Shown: positions 8,028-15,898 of the stretch, one piece after another
Numbering within the stretch: the stretch's first letter is position 1
Layout: each line of letters begins with the position of its first letter
From: Micromonospora sp. MP36
GTDB taxonomy: Bacteria > Actinomycetota > Actinomycetes > Mycobacteriales > Micromonosporaceae
Assembly (NCBI RefSeq): GCF_008119785.1
Contig: NZ_VSFA01000064.1
Span: 1-40,522, forward strand
Length of the DNA stretch: 40,522 bases
Direction of reading: 5' to 3'
The notes under the pieces: generated by a model
What the model was told of the DNA's origin: nothing
Database searches by the model: none
The model's input: the letters and a program-made list of their open reading frames with translations, nothing else
Program-made: the position numbers and the translations under genes

Positions 8028-8428
8028 GACGCCCGCGAGGCGCGCTCCAGGAAGCGCTGCCGGTCGACCAGCACGCGCTCGACCCGGCCATCGGCCACGA
8101 TCTCGTCGCCTTCGGCGACCGTCACCTCGAACAGCAGGCGCCGGCCGTCGACCTTGGCCAGCCGGGCCCAGGCGACCACCGTCCGCCCGACCGGGGTCGG
8201 CGCCCGGTGGTCCAGTTCGACGCGGAGCCCGACGGTGGTCTGTCCGGTCGGCATCCGCGTCGCGGTGGCCGCCACGGTCGCCGCCTCGACGAGGGCGAGC
8301 ACCCGCGGCGTGCCGAGCACCGGCACGTCACCGGAGCCGACCGCCTGCGCGGTGTCGGCGTCCGTGACGGTCAGCTCGACCCGGGCGGCGAGGCCCGGCG
8401 CGAAGGGCGTCTCCGGCTGCTCCTGCAT
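8024..8428 (-). CDS. Hot-dog thioesterase, FlK-like
   Basis: This 134-residue protein closely resembles the fluoroacetyl-CoA thioesterase family. The FlK catalytic triad (Thr42, Glu50, His76 in the Streptomyces cattleya enzyme) appears with the same spacing as Thr40, Glu48 and His74 here (GTPRVLALVEAA and ELDHRAPTPVG). Family members outside fluoroacetate producers are of unknown substrate, so thioester hydrolysis is likely but fluoroacetate detoxification is not implied. It is first in a two-gene operon with the metallo-hydrolase. The gene is divergent from the PAP2 gene. Confidence 0.85.
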   Translation of the reverse strand: MQEQPETPFAPGLAARVELTVTDADTAQAVGSGDVPVLGTPRVLALVEAATVAATATRMPTGQTTVGLRVELDHRAPTPVGRTVVAWARLAKVDGRRLLFEVTVAEGDEIVADGRVERVLVDRQRFLERASRAS

Positions 8429-8528
8429 GCCCCGAGCCTAGACGAGGCGGGGCGGGGACGCCCGCTCTCCGTACCGTCGTTCCTTCGGCCGGCGGGTGGT
8501 CGCCGTCAGTCGATTCGTGGCCCGCCGT

Positions 8529-8542
8529 TAACCTTGACCGCG
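8529..8542 (+). promoter_or_regulatory. Leaderless-type promoter of the PAP2 gene
   Basis: TAACCT at 8529-8534 matches the actinobacterial -10 pattern TANNNT and ends 8 bases before the ATG at 8543, with no ribosome site in between. This is the arrangement expected for transcription starting at or next to the start codon. Confidence 0.45.
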
Positions 8543-9595
8543 ATGGCCGTCGTGACAGACCCCCAGCCCCCCGCCCGGACCGGTACCACCTCCTCGCCCG
8601 ACGGCGGACGCCGCCGGGTGGTGGCCATGACGATCTGGGCGCTCGGCTTCGTGGCCGCGTGGTTCGCCATCGGCTTGCCGACCGACCCCGCGTACGCCTT
8701 CCTCTGGATCTGGGCGGGCACCATCGCCTGGCACTCCGCCCGGCCGTGGCGCAGCCACCTGCGCTTCGCCCGGGACTGGATCCCGGTGGTGCTGCTGTTG
8801 GCCGCGTACAACCTCTCCCGGGGGTTCGCCGACAACGGCGCGACGCCGCACGCCATGGAGTTGATCGTCGCCGACCGGTTCATGCTGGGCTGGGCCACCG
8901 GCGGCGAGGTGCCCACGGTCTGGCTCCAGCAGCACCTCTACCGGCCTGAGGTGCACTGGTGGGACGTGCTGGTCAGCTGGGTCTACTTCTCCCACTTCGT
9001 GGCGACGCTGGCCGCCGCGGCGGTGCTCTGGCTGCGCGACCGCGCGCGCTGGGGGGCGTACATGCGGCGCTGGGGCTTCCTCTGCGCGGCCGGGCTGGCC
9101 ACCTACTTCCTCTACCCGGCCGCCCCGCCGTGGTGGGCCGCGCAGAACGGCCTGCTCACCGAGGTCGCCCGGATCTCCACCCGGGGCTGGAAGGAGATCG
9201 GCATGCACGGCGCGGGCAACCTGCTCAACGCCGGGCAGATCGCCTCCAACCCGGTCGCCGCCATGCCCTCGCTGCACACCGCGTTCGCCCTCTTCGTGGT
9301 GCTGTTCTTCCTGGGTTCGGTGCGGAAGCGCTGGTGGCCGCTGTTGCTCGCGTACCCGCTGGCGATGACCTTCACCCTCATCTACAGCGGCGAGCACTAC
9401 CTGATCGACGTGCTGGTCGGCTGGGCGTACGTCGGGCTGACCTTCCTGGTGGTCGGCCTGGCCGAGCGCTGGTGGGCGGCCCGCCGGGCGCGGCCCGCGG
9501 CGGCCGCCGGTGGCCCGCAGCAGGCCGTGCCGGCCCCGGCCGCCCCGGTCGACGCCGAGCTGCCCGTCGCCGACCCGGTGCCCGCCGAACGCTGA
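8543..9595 (+). CDS. PAP2-family membrane phosphatase/transferase
   Basis: A 350-residue integral membrane protein with about six hydrophobic segments between residues 28 and 310 and an Ala/Pro-rich C-terminal tail. The PAP2 active-site motifs are present: AMPSLHTAFALF near residue 238 and SGEHYLIDVLVG near 283 (the two catalytic histidines and an aspartate). The spacing and the YPAAPPWW region fit the PAP2_3 (AUR1-like) group, whose members hydrolyse or transfer phospholipid head groups at the outer membrane face. The exact lipid is unknown. The ATG at 8543 lacks a clear ribosome site but has a TANNNT box 8 bases upstream. It converges on the PH-domain genes. Confidence 0.88.
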   Translation: MAVVTDPQPPARTGTTSSPDGGRRRVVAMTIWALGFVAAWFAIGLPTDPAYAFLWIWAGTIAWHSARPWRSHLRFARDWIPVVLLLAAYNLSRGFADNGATPHAMELIVADRFMLGWATGGEVPTVWLQQHLYRPEVHWWDVLVSWVYFSHFVATLAAAAVLWLRDRARWGAYMRRWGFLCAAGLATYFLYPAAPPWWAAQNGLLTEVARISTRGWKEIGMHGAGNLLNAGQIASNPVAAMPSLHTAFALFVVLFFLGSVRKRWWPLLLAYPLAMTFTLIYSGEHYLIDVLVGWAYVGLTFLVVGLAERWWAARRARPAAAAGGPQQAVPAPAAPVDAELPVADPVPAER

Positions 9596-9643
9596 CGTGT
9601 CGCGGGCCGGGCGCCGGCGCGGTGCCGGCCGGGAACGCCCCGG

Positions 9644-11425
9644 TCAGCGTCGCCGGCCCCGGTCGGCGTGCCGGGCCGCGTGCGCCCGCGCGGTCAGCTC
9701 GGCCGCCAGGTCCCACGCCTCGGCCAGGTCCCGGTCGGGTGCGGCCGCGCCCGACCCGCCGGCGGTGTCGGCGTGCACCGTGGCCAGCCGCAGCCGCCGC
9801 TGTGCCGGACCCTGGGTCACCCGGACGCTCTGGATCCGGGCGTACGGCACCAGCGTCAGCTGGCGGGTGAGCAGCCCGGAGCGGGCGACGAACACCCGCT
9901 CGTCGAGGCCGGCGCCGACCGCCGCGCGGGTCAGCGGACGCAGCCAGCGCGCCCGCCGTGGCGGCGCCGTCGACGGCAGCGCGGCCAGCCGTACGCCGGG
10001 CAGCACCTCCGCGACGATCAGCTCGCCGGTCCGCGCGTCGCCGACCGGCAGCAGCCGGTCCGGCCGGTTCCGGTCGTCCGGCTCGGCGGCCGAGTAGCCG
10101 GCCACCTCCAGCCGCAGCCGCAGCCACCCCTTCATCCGCCAGAGCAGGGGCCAGGTCACCCGGACGGTCTGCACCCGGTGCAGCGGGACGGTCTGCACCC
10201 GGGTCTCCAGCAGGCCGTTGTGGACGCGCAGCGTGCCGTCGTCCCGGTCGAGCCGGAACGCCCAGTCGTCGAGCACCCGGCGCACCGGTTGCAGCACGAC
10301 GCCGGCCATCGCGGTGAGGGTGCTGGCCACCGCGATGAACGACCAGGACCCCTCGGAGAGGAACTGCGCCACCACGAAGGCGACGCCGAACGGGAGCAGG
10401 AACGCCTGCGGGGTGAGTAGCTGGCTGACCAGCAGGTCCTGGTTGCGTACGGTGTGCAGTCGGCGCCCGGCCGGCGCCGGTGGCGGCGGCGCGCCGGCTG
10501 CGGGCGGGACGACCTCGGGCGCGCGGCCGGCGACGGCGAGCAGCCGCTGCCGCAGCGCGCCGGCCTCGGCCACCCCCAGGTACGCCAGCGGCGCCTCGGT
10601 CTTGCCCCCGCCGACCACCTCCAGCCGCAGCTCGGCCAGCCCGGTCAGCTGCGCCAGCAGCGGCCGGACCACCTCCACGGCCTGCAACCGCTCCAACGGG
10701 ATCGCCCGGGTACGCCGCCAGAGCAGGCCCTCGTGCACCCGCAGTTCGCGGCCCACCACGTGGTAGCCGGTGTTCCACCAACTCACCACGGCCAGCACGG
10801 TGGCCCCGGCCACGAAGACCGCCACCAGCACGGTGAACCAGCCGAAGCCGACCCGGGACAGCGTCGACCAGGACAGGCCGGCGATGACCACGACCAGGGA
10901 CTTGGCGCCGTGCAGCACCGGGCTCAGCGGATGCAGCCGCTGCCGCGGCTCCTCGCCGCCGGGCGGCGGCAGGGTGGGACTTCCCGGCCAGCCGGGAGCG
11001 GCCCCGGGCGGTGTCCATGGGCCGGGTCCGGGTGGCGTCCACGGGCCGGGGCTGGGCGGGCCGGCTCCCGGCTGGCCGCGCCCCGCGGGCCCGGGCTGTC
11101 CGTAGCCGGGCGGCGGGGCGGCCTGTCCGTAGCCGGGGGGAGGCGGGGCGGGCTGTCCGTAGCCGGGCGGTGGAATGGGCTGGCCGTGGCCGGGCGGAGG
11201 CGGCCCGGGCCGGTCAGACGGCGGCCAGGTGGGGCCGGCGTGCCCCGGCGCGGGCGGCGCGGGCTGGCCGTACCCGGGGTGGGACCACGGGGCCGGAGCG
11301 GCGGGCCGGTCGTCCGCGGCCGGCCGCGGCAGCGGGCCGGGCTCCGGGTCGGCCTGGTGCGGTGCCGGGTCGGCCGGGTGCGGGATCGGGGCGCCGGGCT
11401 CGGGGTCGGCCGGGCCGTGGCTCAC
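9644..11425 (-). CDS. PH-domain (bPH2/YdbT-like) membrane protein with Pro-Gly-Tyr-Gln-rich N terminus
   Basis: A 593-residue protein. GTG 11425 is chosen because it overlaps the stop of the preceding gene as GTGA and has GGAGGGG just upstream; longer in-frame extensions lie inside that gene. Residues about 1-160 are low complexity, with repeated PPPGYGQP/APPPPGYGQ units. Then come paired transmembrane helices (near 190-225) and bacterial PH domains of the YdbT kind, recognisable as W.NTGYHVVGRELRVHEGLLWRRT and two later copies (FRLDRDDGTLRVHNGLLETR; ERVFVARSGLLTRQLTLV), with a second TM pair around 360-400. The domain is associated with membrane stress and protein folding in some bacteria, but its function here is unknown. 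It is coupled to a shorter bPH2 gene upstream. Confidence 0.85.
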   Translation of the reverse strand: MSHGPADPEPGAPIPHPADPAPHQADPEPGPLPRPAADDRPAAPAPWSHPGYGQPAPPAPGHAGPTWPPSDRPGPPPPGHGQPIPPPGYGQPAPPPPGYGQAAPPPGYGQPGPAGRGQPGAGPPSPGPWTPPGPGPWTPPGAAPGWPGSPTLPPPGGEEPRQRLHPLSPVLHGAKSLVVVIAGLSWSTLSRVGFGWFTVLVAVFVAGATVLAVVSWWNTGYHVVGRELRVHEGLLWRRTRAIPLERLQAVEVVRPLLAQLTGLAELRLEVVGGGKTEAPLAYLGVAEAGALRQRLLAVAGRAPEVVPPAAGAPPPPAPAGRRLHTVRNQDLLVSQLLTPQAFLLPFGVAFVVAQFLSEGSWSFIAVASTLTAMAGVVLQPVRRVLDDWAFRLDRDDGTLRVHNGLLETRVQTVPLHRVQTVRVTWPLLWRMKGWLRLRLEVAGYSAAEPDDRNRPDRLLPVGDARTGELIVAEVLPGVRLAALPSTAPPRRARWLRPLTRAAVGAGLDERVFVARSGLLTRQLTLVPYARIQSVRVTQGPAQRRLRLATVHADTAGGSGAAAPDRDLAEAWDLAAELTARAHAARHADRGRRR

Positions 11426-11976
11426 AGCCCCTCCGCCCGGTCCTCGCCCAGTGCGGTCAGCCGGTCCCGCAGCCGGGACGCCTCCGCCGGCCGCAGGCCG
11501 GGCACCCGGGCGTCGCTCGCCGCCGCGGCCGTGTGCAGCTGCACCGTGGCCAGGTCGAACGCCCGCTCCAGCGGGCCCGCGGTCACGTCGACGAACTGCA
11601 TCCGCGAATACGGAACGATGGACAGCCGCCGGACCAGCAGCCCGTGCCGGACCAGCAGGTCGTTCTCCCGCTCGGCGTAACCCCACGCGTGCACGGCCCG
11701 GACGATGGTGACCGCCCGCCAGGCGGCCAGCAGGACCGCGACGCCGAGGACGACGCCGGGCAGCCAGTGGCCGGTGATCGCCCAGGCCACGCCGAGCACC
11801 ACCAGCGCCACGGCGAACCCGATGCCGAGCCGGATCAGCTCCACCCAGATCAGGTCGCGGGAGATCGGCTGCCACTGGACGGTGTCCGGCCAGGGCTCCA
11901 GGGGGCCGGGCCGGGTCGGCGGGCGGCCGGCGAGGTCGTCACCGTTCACCGGGGGTGATCCGTTCCGCTGGCGCAC
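11422..11976 (-). CDS. PH-domain (bPH2/YdbS-like) membrane protein
   Basis: This 184-residue protein has two transmembrane helices (about 45-65 and 70-88) followed by one bacterial PH domain (ERENDLLVRHGLLVRRLSIVPYSRMQFVDV) and a C-terminal helical segment. It is the first gene of the ydbS/ydbT-like pair; the second gene starts on its stop codon. GTG 11976 has GAGG about 8 bases upstream, while an internal GTG at 11949 (VNGDDLAG) would also give a complete domain, so the start is uncertain. Function is unknown beyond membrane association. Confidence 0.85.
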   Translation of the reverse strand: MRQRNGSPPVNGDDLAGRPPTRPGPLEPWPDTVQWQPISRDLIWVELIRLGIGFAVALVVLGVAWAITGHWLPGVVLGVAVLLAAWRAVTIVRAVHAWGYAERENDLLVRHGLLVRRLSIVPYSRMQFVDVTAGPLERAFDLATVQLHTAAAASDARVPGLRPAEASRLRDRLTALGEDRAEGL

Positions 11977-11981
11977 GCGGC

Positions 11982-12013
11982 CGCCTCGCTTCGCCCGACG
12001 TCGGCGCGAGGCG
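11982..12013. repeat. Nested inverted repeat upstream of the PH-domain operon
   Basis: cgcctcgc (11982-11989) pairs with gcgaggcg (12006-12013), and the interior contains the perfect palindrome CCGACGTCGG (11995-12004). It begins 6 bases upstream of the GTG at 11976 and could affect expression of the PH-domain genes. Next to it, 12037-12060 carries the ctcgctccgctcgctca sequence that is common between actinobacterial genes. Confidence 0.4.
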
Positions 12014-12052
12014 CCCGGTTGCTGAGCTGAATGGTTCCCTCGCTCCGCTCGC

Positions 12053-12283
12053 TCACGCTTCGAGCGTAGGCGATTCCGGCACCGCCACCACCTCGCGGAG
12101 GAAGCCGCGTGCGTCGAGGAACGCCCCGAGGGACTCGCGGTGCTCGGCGCAGGCGAGCCAGGTCTTGCGCCGGTCGGCGTCGTGCAGGCGGGGATTGTTC
12201 CAGCGCAGGGCCCAGACGGCGAGGGCGCGGCACCCCCGCGCGGAGCAGACCAGCGCCTCGTCGGCGGGAGTGGGAATGGTCAC
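12053..12283 (-). CDS. Small conserved cysteine-rich protein, possible zinc binder
   Basis: A 76-residue soluble protein. Cys13, Cys18, Cys45 and His48 (CSARGC and CAEHR), with His34 nearby, form a plausible zinc site. The WNNPRLHDADRRKTWLAC core is strongly conserved in actinobacteria, where members are usually annotated as hypothetical; I know of no established function. GGTGA immediately before the ATG at 12283, with TAGACT further up, suggests a very short leader. It precedes the PH-domain genes on the same strand and could share their transcript. Confidence 0.8.
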   Translation of the reverse strand: MTIPTPADEALVCSARGCRALAVWALRWNNPRLHDADRRKTWLACAEHRESLGAFLDARGFLREVVAVPESPTLEA

Positions 12284-12320
12284 CGGAGCGAGTCTAGGCC
12301 CGCACGCCCGGGAAGCTTAG

Positions 12321-12352
12321 CGCCGGGCGGCCACGGGGGGAGCCGCCCGGCG
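12321..12352. repeat. Strong hairpin in the divergent promoter region before moxR
   Basis: cgccgggcggc (12321-12331) and gccgcccggcg (12342-12352) are perfect 11-base arms with a 10-base loop. It lies between two genes that point away from each other, so it is not an ordinary terminator. It could be a leader structure of either gene or the 3' end of an unseen short transcript. The rest of 12284-12520 shows no gene. Confidence 0.45.
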
Positions 12353-12520
12353 ACGGGGTGAATCGTACACACGCTGGACCCCTTGTTGTCCACCCGTGTT
12401 CAGCGTTTTCCGTGCGGTGGGACGGCGCGGCGAAAATCGTCCCTCTCCCGCCCTCGGCTCTCAGCCGGGCATGACAGTCTTGATACGCACCAGCCGCGAC
12501 GACCAAGCTGTGGAGGACCG

Positions 12521-13630
12521 GTGGCCCAGCCGACCACGCCCGACGCCCCGACCCCGACCGAGGCCGTGCCGGGCGCGCCGCCCCCGGCGATCACCACCCC
12601 GGCCCAGGACGCCACCTTGCTGGAGCGGGCGCTGTTCGAGATCAAGCGGGTCATCGTCGGCCAGGACCGGATGGTCGAGCGGATGTTCGTGGCCCTGCTC
12701 GCCCGAGGGCACTGCCTGCTGGAGGGGGTGCCCGGCGTGGCCAAGACCCTCGCCGTGGAGACCCTGGCCAAGGTGGTCGGCGGATCGTTCGCCCGGGTGC
12801 AGTTCACCCCGGACCTCGTGCCGGCCGACATCATGGGCACCCGGATCTACCGGCAGTCCAGCGAGAAGTTCGACGTCGAGTTGGGCCCGGTGTTCGTGAA
12901 CTTCCTGCTCGCCGACGAGATCAACCGAGCCCCGGCGAAGGTGCAGTCGGCGCTGCTGGAGGTGATGAGCGAGCGCCAGGTGTCCATCGGCGGGGAGACC
13001 CATCGGGTGCCCGACCCGTTCCTGGTGATGGCGACCCAGAACCCGATCGAGCAGGAGGGGGTCTACCCGCTGCCGGAGGCGCAGCGGGACCGCTTCCTCA
13101 TGAAGATCGTGGTTGGTTATCCGACCGACGCCGAGGAGCGGGAGATCGTCTACCGGATGGGCGTGGCCCCGCCCGAGCCGGCCCGGGTCTTCGACACCCC
13201 GGATCTGATCGCCCTGCAGCGCAAGGCCGACCAGGTCTTCGTGCACAACGCCCTGGTCGACTACGCGGTCCGGCTGGTGCTCGCCACCCGCGCCCCCGCC
13301 GAGCACGGCATGCCGGACGTCGCGCAGCTGATCCAGTACGGCGCCAGCCCGCGCGCCTCGCTCGGCCTGGTGCGGGCCACCCGGGCGTTGGCGCTGCTGC
13401 GCGGCCGGGACTACGCGCTGCCCCAGGACGTGCAGGACATCGCCCCGGACATCCTGCGGCACCGGCTGGTGCTCAGCTACGACGCGCTCGCCGACGACGT
13501 GCCGGCCGACCACATCGTGCACCGGGTGATGTCGACCATCCCGCTGCCGGCGGTCGCGCCCCGGCAGCAGGCCACGCCGTCGCCACCGGCCGCGCCGCCC
13601 GGTGCCGGCTGGCCCGGGCAGCGGCCGTGA
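12521..13630 (+). CDS. MoxR-family AAA+ ATPase
   Basis: A 369-residue cytosolic ATPase and probable chaperone that matures or activates partner complexes. GTG 12521 (VAQPTTPD) has GGAGG at 12512-12516; the ORF extends further upstream without a site. After a Pro/Thr-rich N terminus, Walker A GVPGVAKT is near 69-76, Walker B LLADEINRAP has Asp132-Glu133, and sensor 1 MATQNPIEQEG follows; the lid domain is C-terminal. The gene overlaps the next by GTGA and forms the common moxR-DUF58-VWA operon, in which the ATPase is thought to act on the von Willebrand factor A protein. The client here is unknown. Confidence 0.92.
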   Translation: MAQPTTPDAPTPTEAVPGAPPPAITTPAQDATLLERALFEIKRVIVGQDRMVERMFVALLARGHCLLEGVPGVAKTLAVETLAKVVGGSFARVQFTPDLVPADIMGTRIYRQSSEKFDVELGPVFVNFLLADEINRAPAKVQSALLEVMSERQVSIGGETHRVPDPFLVMATQNPIEQEGVYPLPEAQRDRFLMKIVVGYPTDAEEREIVYRMGVAPPEPARVFDTPDLIALQRKADQVFVHNALVDYAVRLVLATRAPAEHGMPDVAQLIQYGASPRASLGLVRATRALALLRGRDYALPQDVQDIAPDILRHRLVLSYDALADDVPADHIVHRVMSTIPLPAVAPRQQATPSPPAAPPGAGWPGQRP

Positions 13631-14607
13631 CGCCACCCACCCGGCTGCCGGCCACCGGCGACCGCTCCGGGGCCGTCCTCGCCCGGTTGCAGCTGATGGT
13701 CACCCGCAAGCTCGACGGGTTGCTCCAGGGCGACTACGCCGGGCTGCTGCCCGGGCCGGGCAGTGAGGCGGGGGAGTCCCGCGAGTACCGCCCCGGCGAC
13801 GACGTACGCCGGATGGACTGGCCGGTCACCGCGCGGACCACGACGCCGCACGTGCGGCGTACGGTGGCCGACCGGGAGCTGGAGACCTGGCTGGCGGTGG
13901 ACCTCTCGGCCAGCCTGGACTTCGGCACCGGGCAGTGGCTCAAGCGGGATGTGGTGGTGGCCGCCGCGGCCGCCCTGGTCCACCTGACCGTCCGCGGCGG
14001 CAACCGGATCGGCGCGGTGGTCGGCACCGGGAGTGCGGTGCCCGCGCCCACCGGCCGGTGGCGGGGCGGCCCGCCGGCCGGCGGCCCGGGCACGCTGCTG
14101 CGGCTGCCGGCGCGGGCCGGCCGCAAGGAGGCGCAGGGGATGCTCCGGGCCATCGCCGGGACGGAGATCCGGCCGGGGCGCAGCGACCTCGGCGCGCTGG
14201 TCGACATGCTCAACCGGCCGCCCCGGCGGCGGGGGGTGGCGGTGGTCATCTCCGACTTCCTCGCACCGCCGCAGCAGTGGGGCCGGCCGCTCCGTAAGCT
14301 GCGGGTCCGGCACGACGTGCTGGCGATCGAGGTGGTCGACCCGCGCGAGCTGGAGCTGCCCGACGTGGGGGTGCTGCCGGTGGTCGACCCGGAGACGGGG
14401 GAGCTGCACGAGGTGCAGACCGCCGACCCGGGCCTGCGCCGCCGGTACGCCGACGCGGCCACCGCCCAGCGCGCGGCCGTCGCCGCCGAGCTGCGCGCCG
14501 CCGGCGCGGCCCACCTGCGACTGCGTACCGACCGAGACTGGCTGCTGGACATGGTGCGGTTCGTGGCCGCGCAGCGGCACGCCCGGACCCGAGGGACGAC
14601 CCGATGA
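13627..14607 (+). CDS. DUF58 domain protein
   Basis: This 326-residue protein carries the DUF58 signature (REYRPGDDVRRMDWPVTART near residue 55), followed by a region related to von Willebrand factor A folds with ETWLAVDLSASLDFG around 80. No membrane segments are seen. Its GTG start overlaps the moxR stop, and its own TGA overlaps the ATG of the VWA gene, so the three products are made together. DUF58 proteins are constant partners of MoxR ATPases; a scaffold or client role is inferred from context. Confidence 0.88.
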   Translation: MTPPTRLPATGDRSGAVLARLQLMVTRKLDGLLQGDYAGLLPGPGSEAGESREYRPGDDVRRMDWPVTARTTTPHVRRTVADRELETWLAVDLSASLDFGTGQWLKRDVVVAAAAALVHLTVRGGNRIGAVVGTGSAVPAPTGRWRGGPPAGGPGTLLRLPARAGRKEAQGMLRAIAGTEIRPGRSDLGALVDMLNRPPRRRGVAVVISDFLAPPQQWGRPLRKLRVRHDVLAIEVVDPRELELPDVGVLPVVDPETGELHEVQTADPGLRRRYADAATAQRAAVAAELRAAGAAHLRLRTDRDWLLDMVRFVAAQRHARTRGTTR

Positions 14608-15554
14608 TCCGTTTTCTGCAACCGTGGTGGCTGCTGGCCGTGCTGCCGGTGCTCGCCCTGGCCGCCGCGTACGTTTGGCGGCAGCTGCACCGCCGGGCGT
14701 ACGCGATGCGGTTCACCAACGTCGACCTGCTGCGTACCCTCGCGCCCAAGGGGCTGGGCTGGCGGCGGCACGTGGCGGCCACCGCGTTCCTGCTCTGCCT
14801 GCTGGTGCTGTCCACCGCGCTGGCCCGGCCGGCGATCGACACCCGGGAGCCGCTGGAGCGGGCCACCGTGATGCTGGCCATCGACGTGTCGCTGTCGATG
14901 CAGGCCGACGACGTGGCGCCGAACCGCCTCGAAGCCGCCCAGGAGGCGGCCAAGCAGTTCGTCGGGGAGCTGCCGGAGACCTACAACCTCGGGCTGGTCT
15001 CCTTCGCCAAGTCGGCGAACGTGCTGGTCCCGCCGACCAAGGACCGGGCCGCCGTGACCACCGCCATCGACGGGCTGGTGCTGGCCGAGGCGACCGCCAC
15101 CGGCGAGGCCGTCTTCACCTGCCTGGAGGCGATCCGCTCGGTGCCCGCCGATGGCACGGCCGGCATCCCGCCGGCCCGGATCGTGCTCCTCTCCGACGGC
15201 TACCGCACCTCGGGGCGGTCGGTGGAGGAGGCGGCTGCGGCGGCGCAGGCGGCCAACGTGCCGGTGTCCACCATCGCGTTCGGCACCGACTCGGGCCAGG
15301 TCGACATCGGCGGGCAGTTGCAGCGGGTGCCGGTGGACCGGGCGGCGCTGTCCCAGCTCGCGGAGACCACCCAGGGCTACTTCTACGAGGCCGCCTCGGT
15401 GAGCGAGTTGAAGCGGGTCTACCAGGACATGGGCAGCTCGATCGGGTTCCGGACCGAGCCGCGGGAGATCACCCAGTGGTACGCGGGGATCGCGCTGCTG
15501 CTCGCCCTCTGCGCGGGTGCGCTGAGCCTGCTCTGGTCGTCCCGCCTGGTCTGA
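14604..15554 (+). CDS. Membrane-anchored VWA-domain protein (BatA-like)
   Basis: A 316-residue protein with two N-terminal transmembrane helices (about 6-24 and 55-75), a von Willebrand factor A domain and a C-terminal helix (about 290-312). The metal-ion adhesion site is intact: Asp94-x-Ser96-x-Ser98 in DVSLSMQ, a threonine in the TATGEA loop, and LLSDG later. The layout matches BatA/aerotolerance-type proteins, with the VWA domain between membrane segments. It is the last gene of the coupled moxR operon. Members take part in envelope stress or enzyme maturation; the specific role here is unknown. Confidence 0.9.
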   Translation: MIRFLQPWWLLAVLPVLALAAAYVWRQLHRRAYAMRFTNVDLLRTLAPKGLGWRRHVAATAFLLCLLVLSTALARPAIDTREPLERATVMLAIDVSLSMQADDVAPNRLEAAQEAAKQFVGELPETYNLGLVSFAKSANVLVPPTKDRAAVTTAIDGLVLAEATATGEAVFTCLEAIRSVPADGTAGIPPARIVLLSDGYRTSGRSVEEAAAAAQAANVPVSTIAFGTDSGQVDIGGQLQRVPVDRAALSQLAETTQGYFYEAASVSELKRVYQDMGSSIGFRTEPREITQWYAGIALLLALCAGALSLLWSSRLV

Positions 15555-15585
15555 GGCGGGACGGCCGGCGGGGCGGGCGCTGGGG

Positions 15586-15610
15586 CCGGCCGGGGTTGTG
15601 CCCCGGTCGG
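15586..15610. terminator. Hairpin between the VWA gene and the 27-residue ORF
   Basis: ccggccgggg (15586-15595) and ccccggtcgg (15601-15610) form a 10-base stem (one G-U in RNA) with a ttgtg loop, located just past the VWA stop and just past the stop of the small converging ORF. No T-run follows. Confidence 0.5.
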
Positions 15611-15613
15611 CGG

Positions 15614-15697
15614 TCAGCGACCGCCGGCGAGGACGAAGAGGACGGCCACCCAGAGAGCGGCGAGGGTGAAGCCCAGCGGGGCGACGTAACGGCTCAT
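15614..15697 (-). CDS. 27-residue single-pass membrane microprotein
   Basis: A complete short ORF, MSRYVAPLGF then TLAALWVAVLFVLAGGR, read leftwards from ATG 15697 to TGA 15614. GGAGCAG stands at a proper distance upstream (spacing 4 from its last base). Residues about 5-25 form one uninterrupted hydrophobic helix with a basic residue at each end (Arg3 and Arg27). It converges on the VWA gene across a hairpin and precedes the acyltransferase stop by about 200 bases of spacer. Its short length explains why it would be missed by gene finders. Function is unknown; a small subunit or regulator of a membrane complex is possible. Confidence 0.6.
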   Translation of the reverse strand: MSRYVAPLGFTLAALWVAVLFVLAGGR

Positions 15698-15898
15698 GGG
15701 ACTGCTCCGTGGCGACGGGACGGTCCGGGCGGCGCGGGCCGGGACCGCGGGGATGGATCAGGACGTACGCACACGAAGTCGTGACCGGGTTGCTCCGCCA
15801 CCGGCGGGCCGCGCACCAGGATCGCCCGGCCGGCGGCCGAGGAGGCGGGCGGTGCACCGAGGCGGGAAGCGGGTCAGCTACGCCGACTGAGTCGCGGC
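15698..15898. other. Spacer upstream of the microprotein ORF
   Basis: No supported gene lies here. The only structure noted is CACGA-AG-TCGTG (15772-15783), a short perfect palindrome 75-86 bases upstream of the microprotein start. Reading frames that cross the stretch lack ribosome sites and biased composition. Confidence 0.4.

Noticed and set aside
12037..12060. ctcgctccgctcgctca repeat as a new regulatory site
   Set aside because: This sequence is common in spacers of many actinobacteria and low in complexity; nothing links it to a specific function here.
15696..15890. 64-residue plus-strand ORF between the VWA and acyltransferase genes
   Set aside because: Arg/Pro/Gly-rich with no ribosome site; typical of chance frames in G/C-rich spacer.
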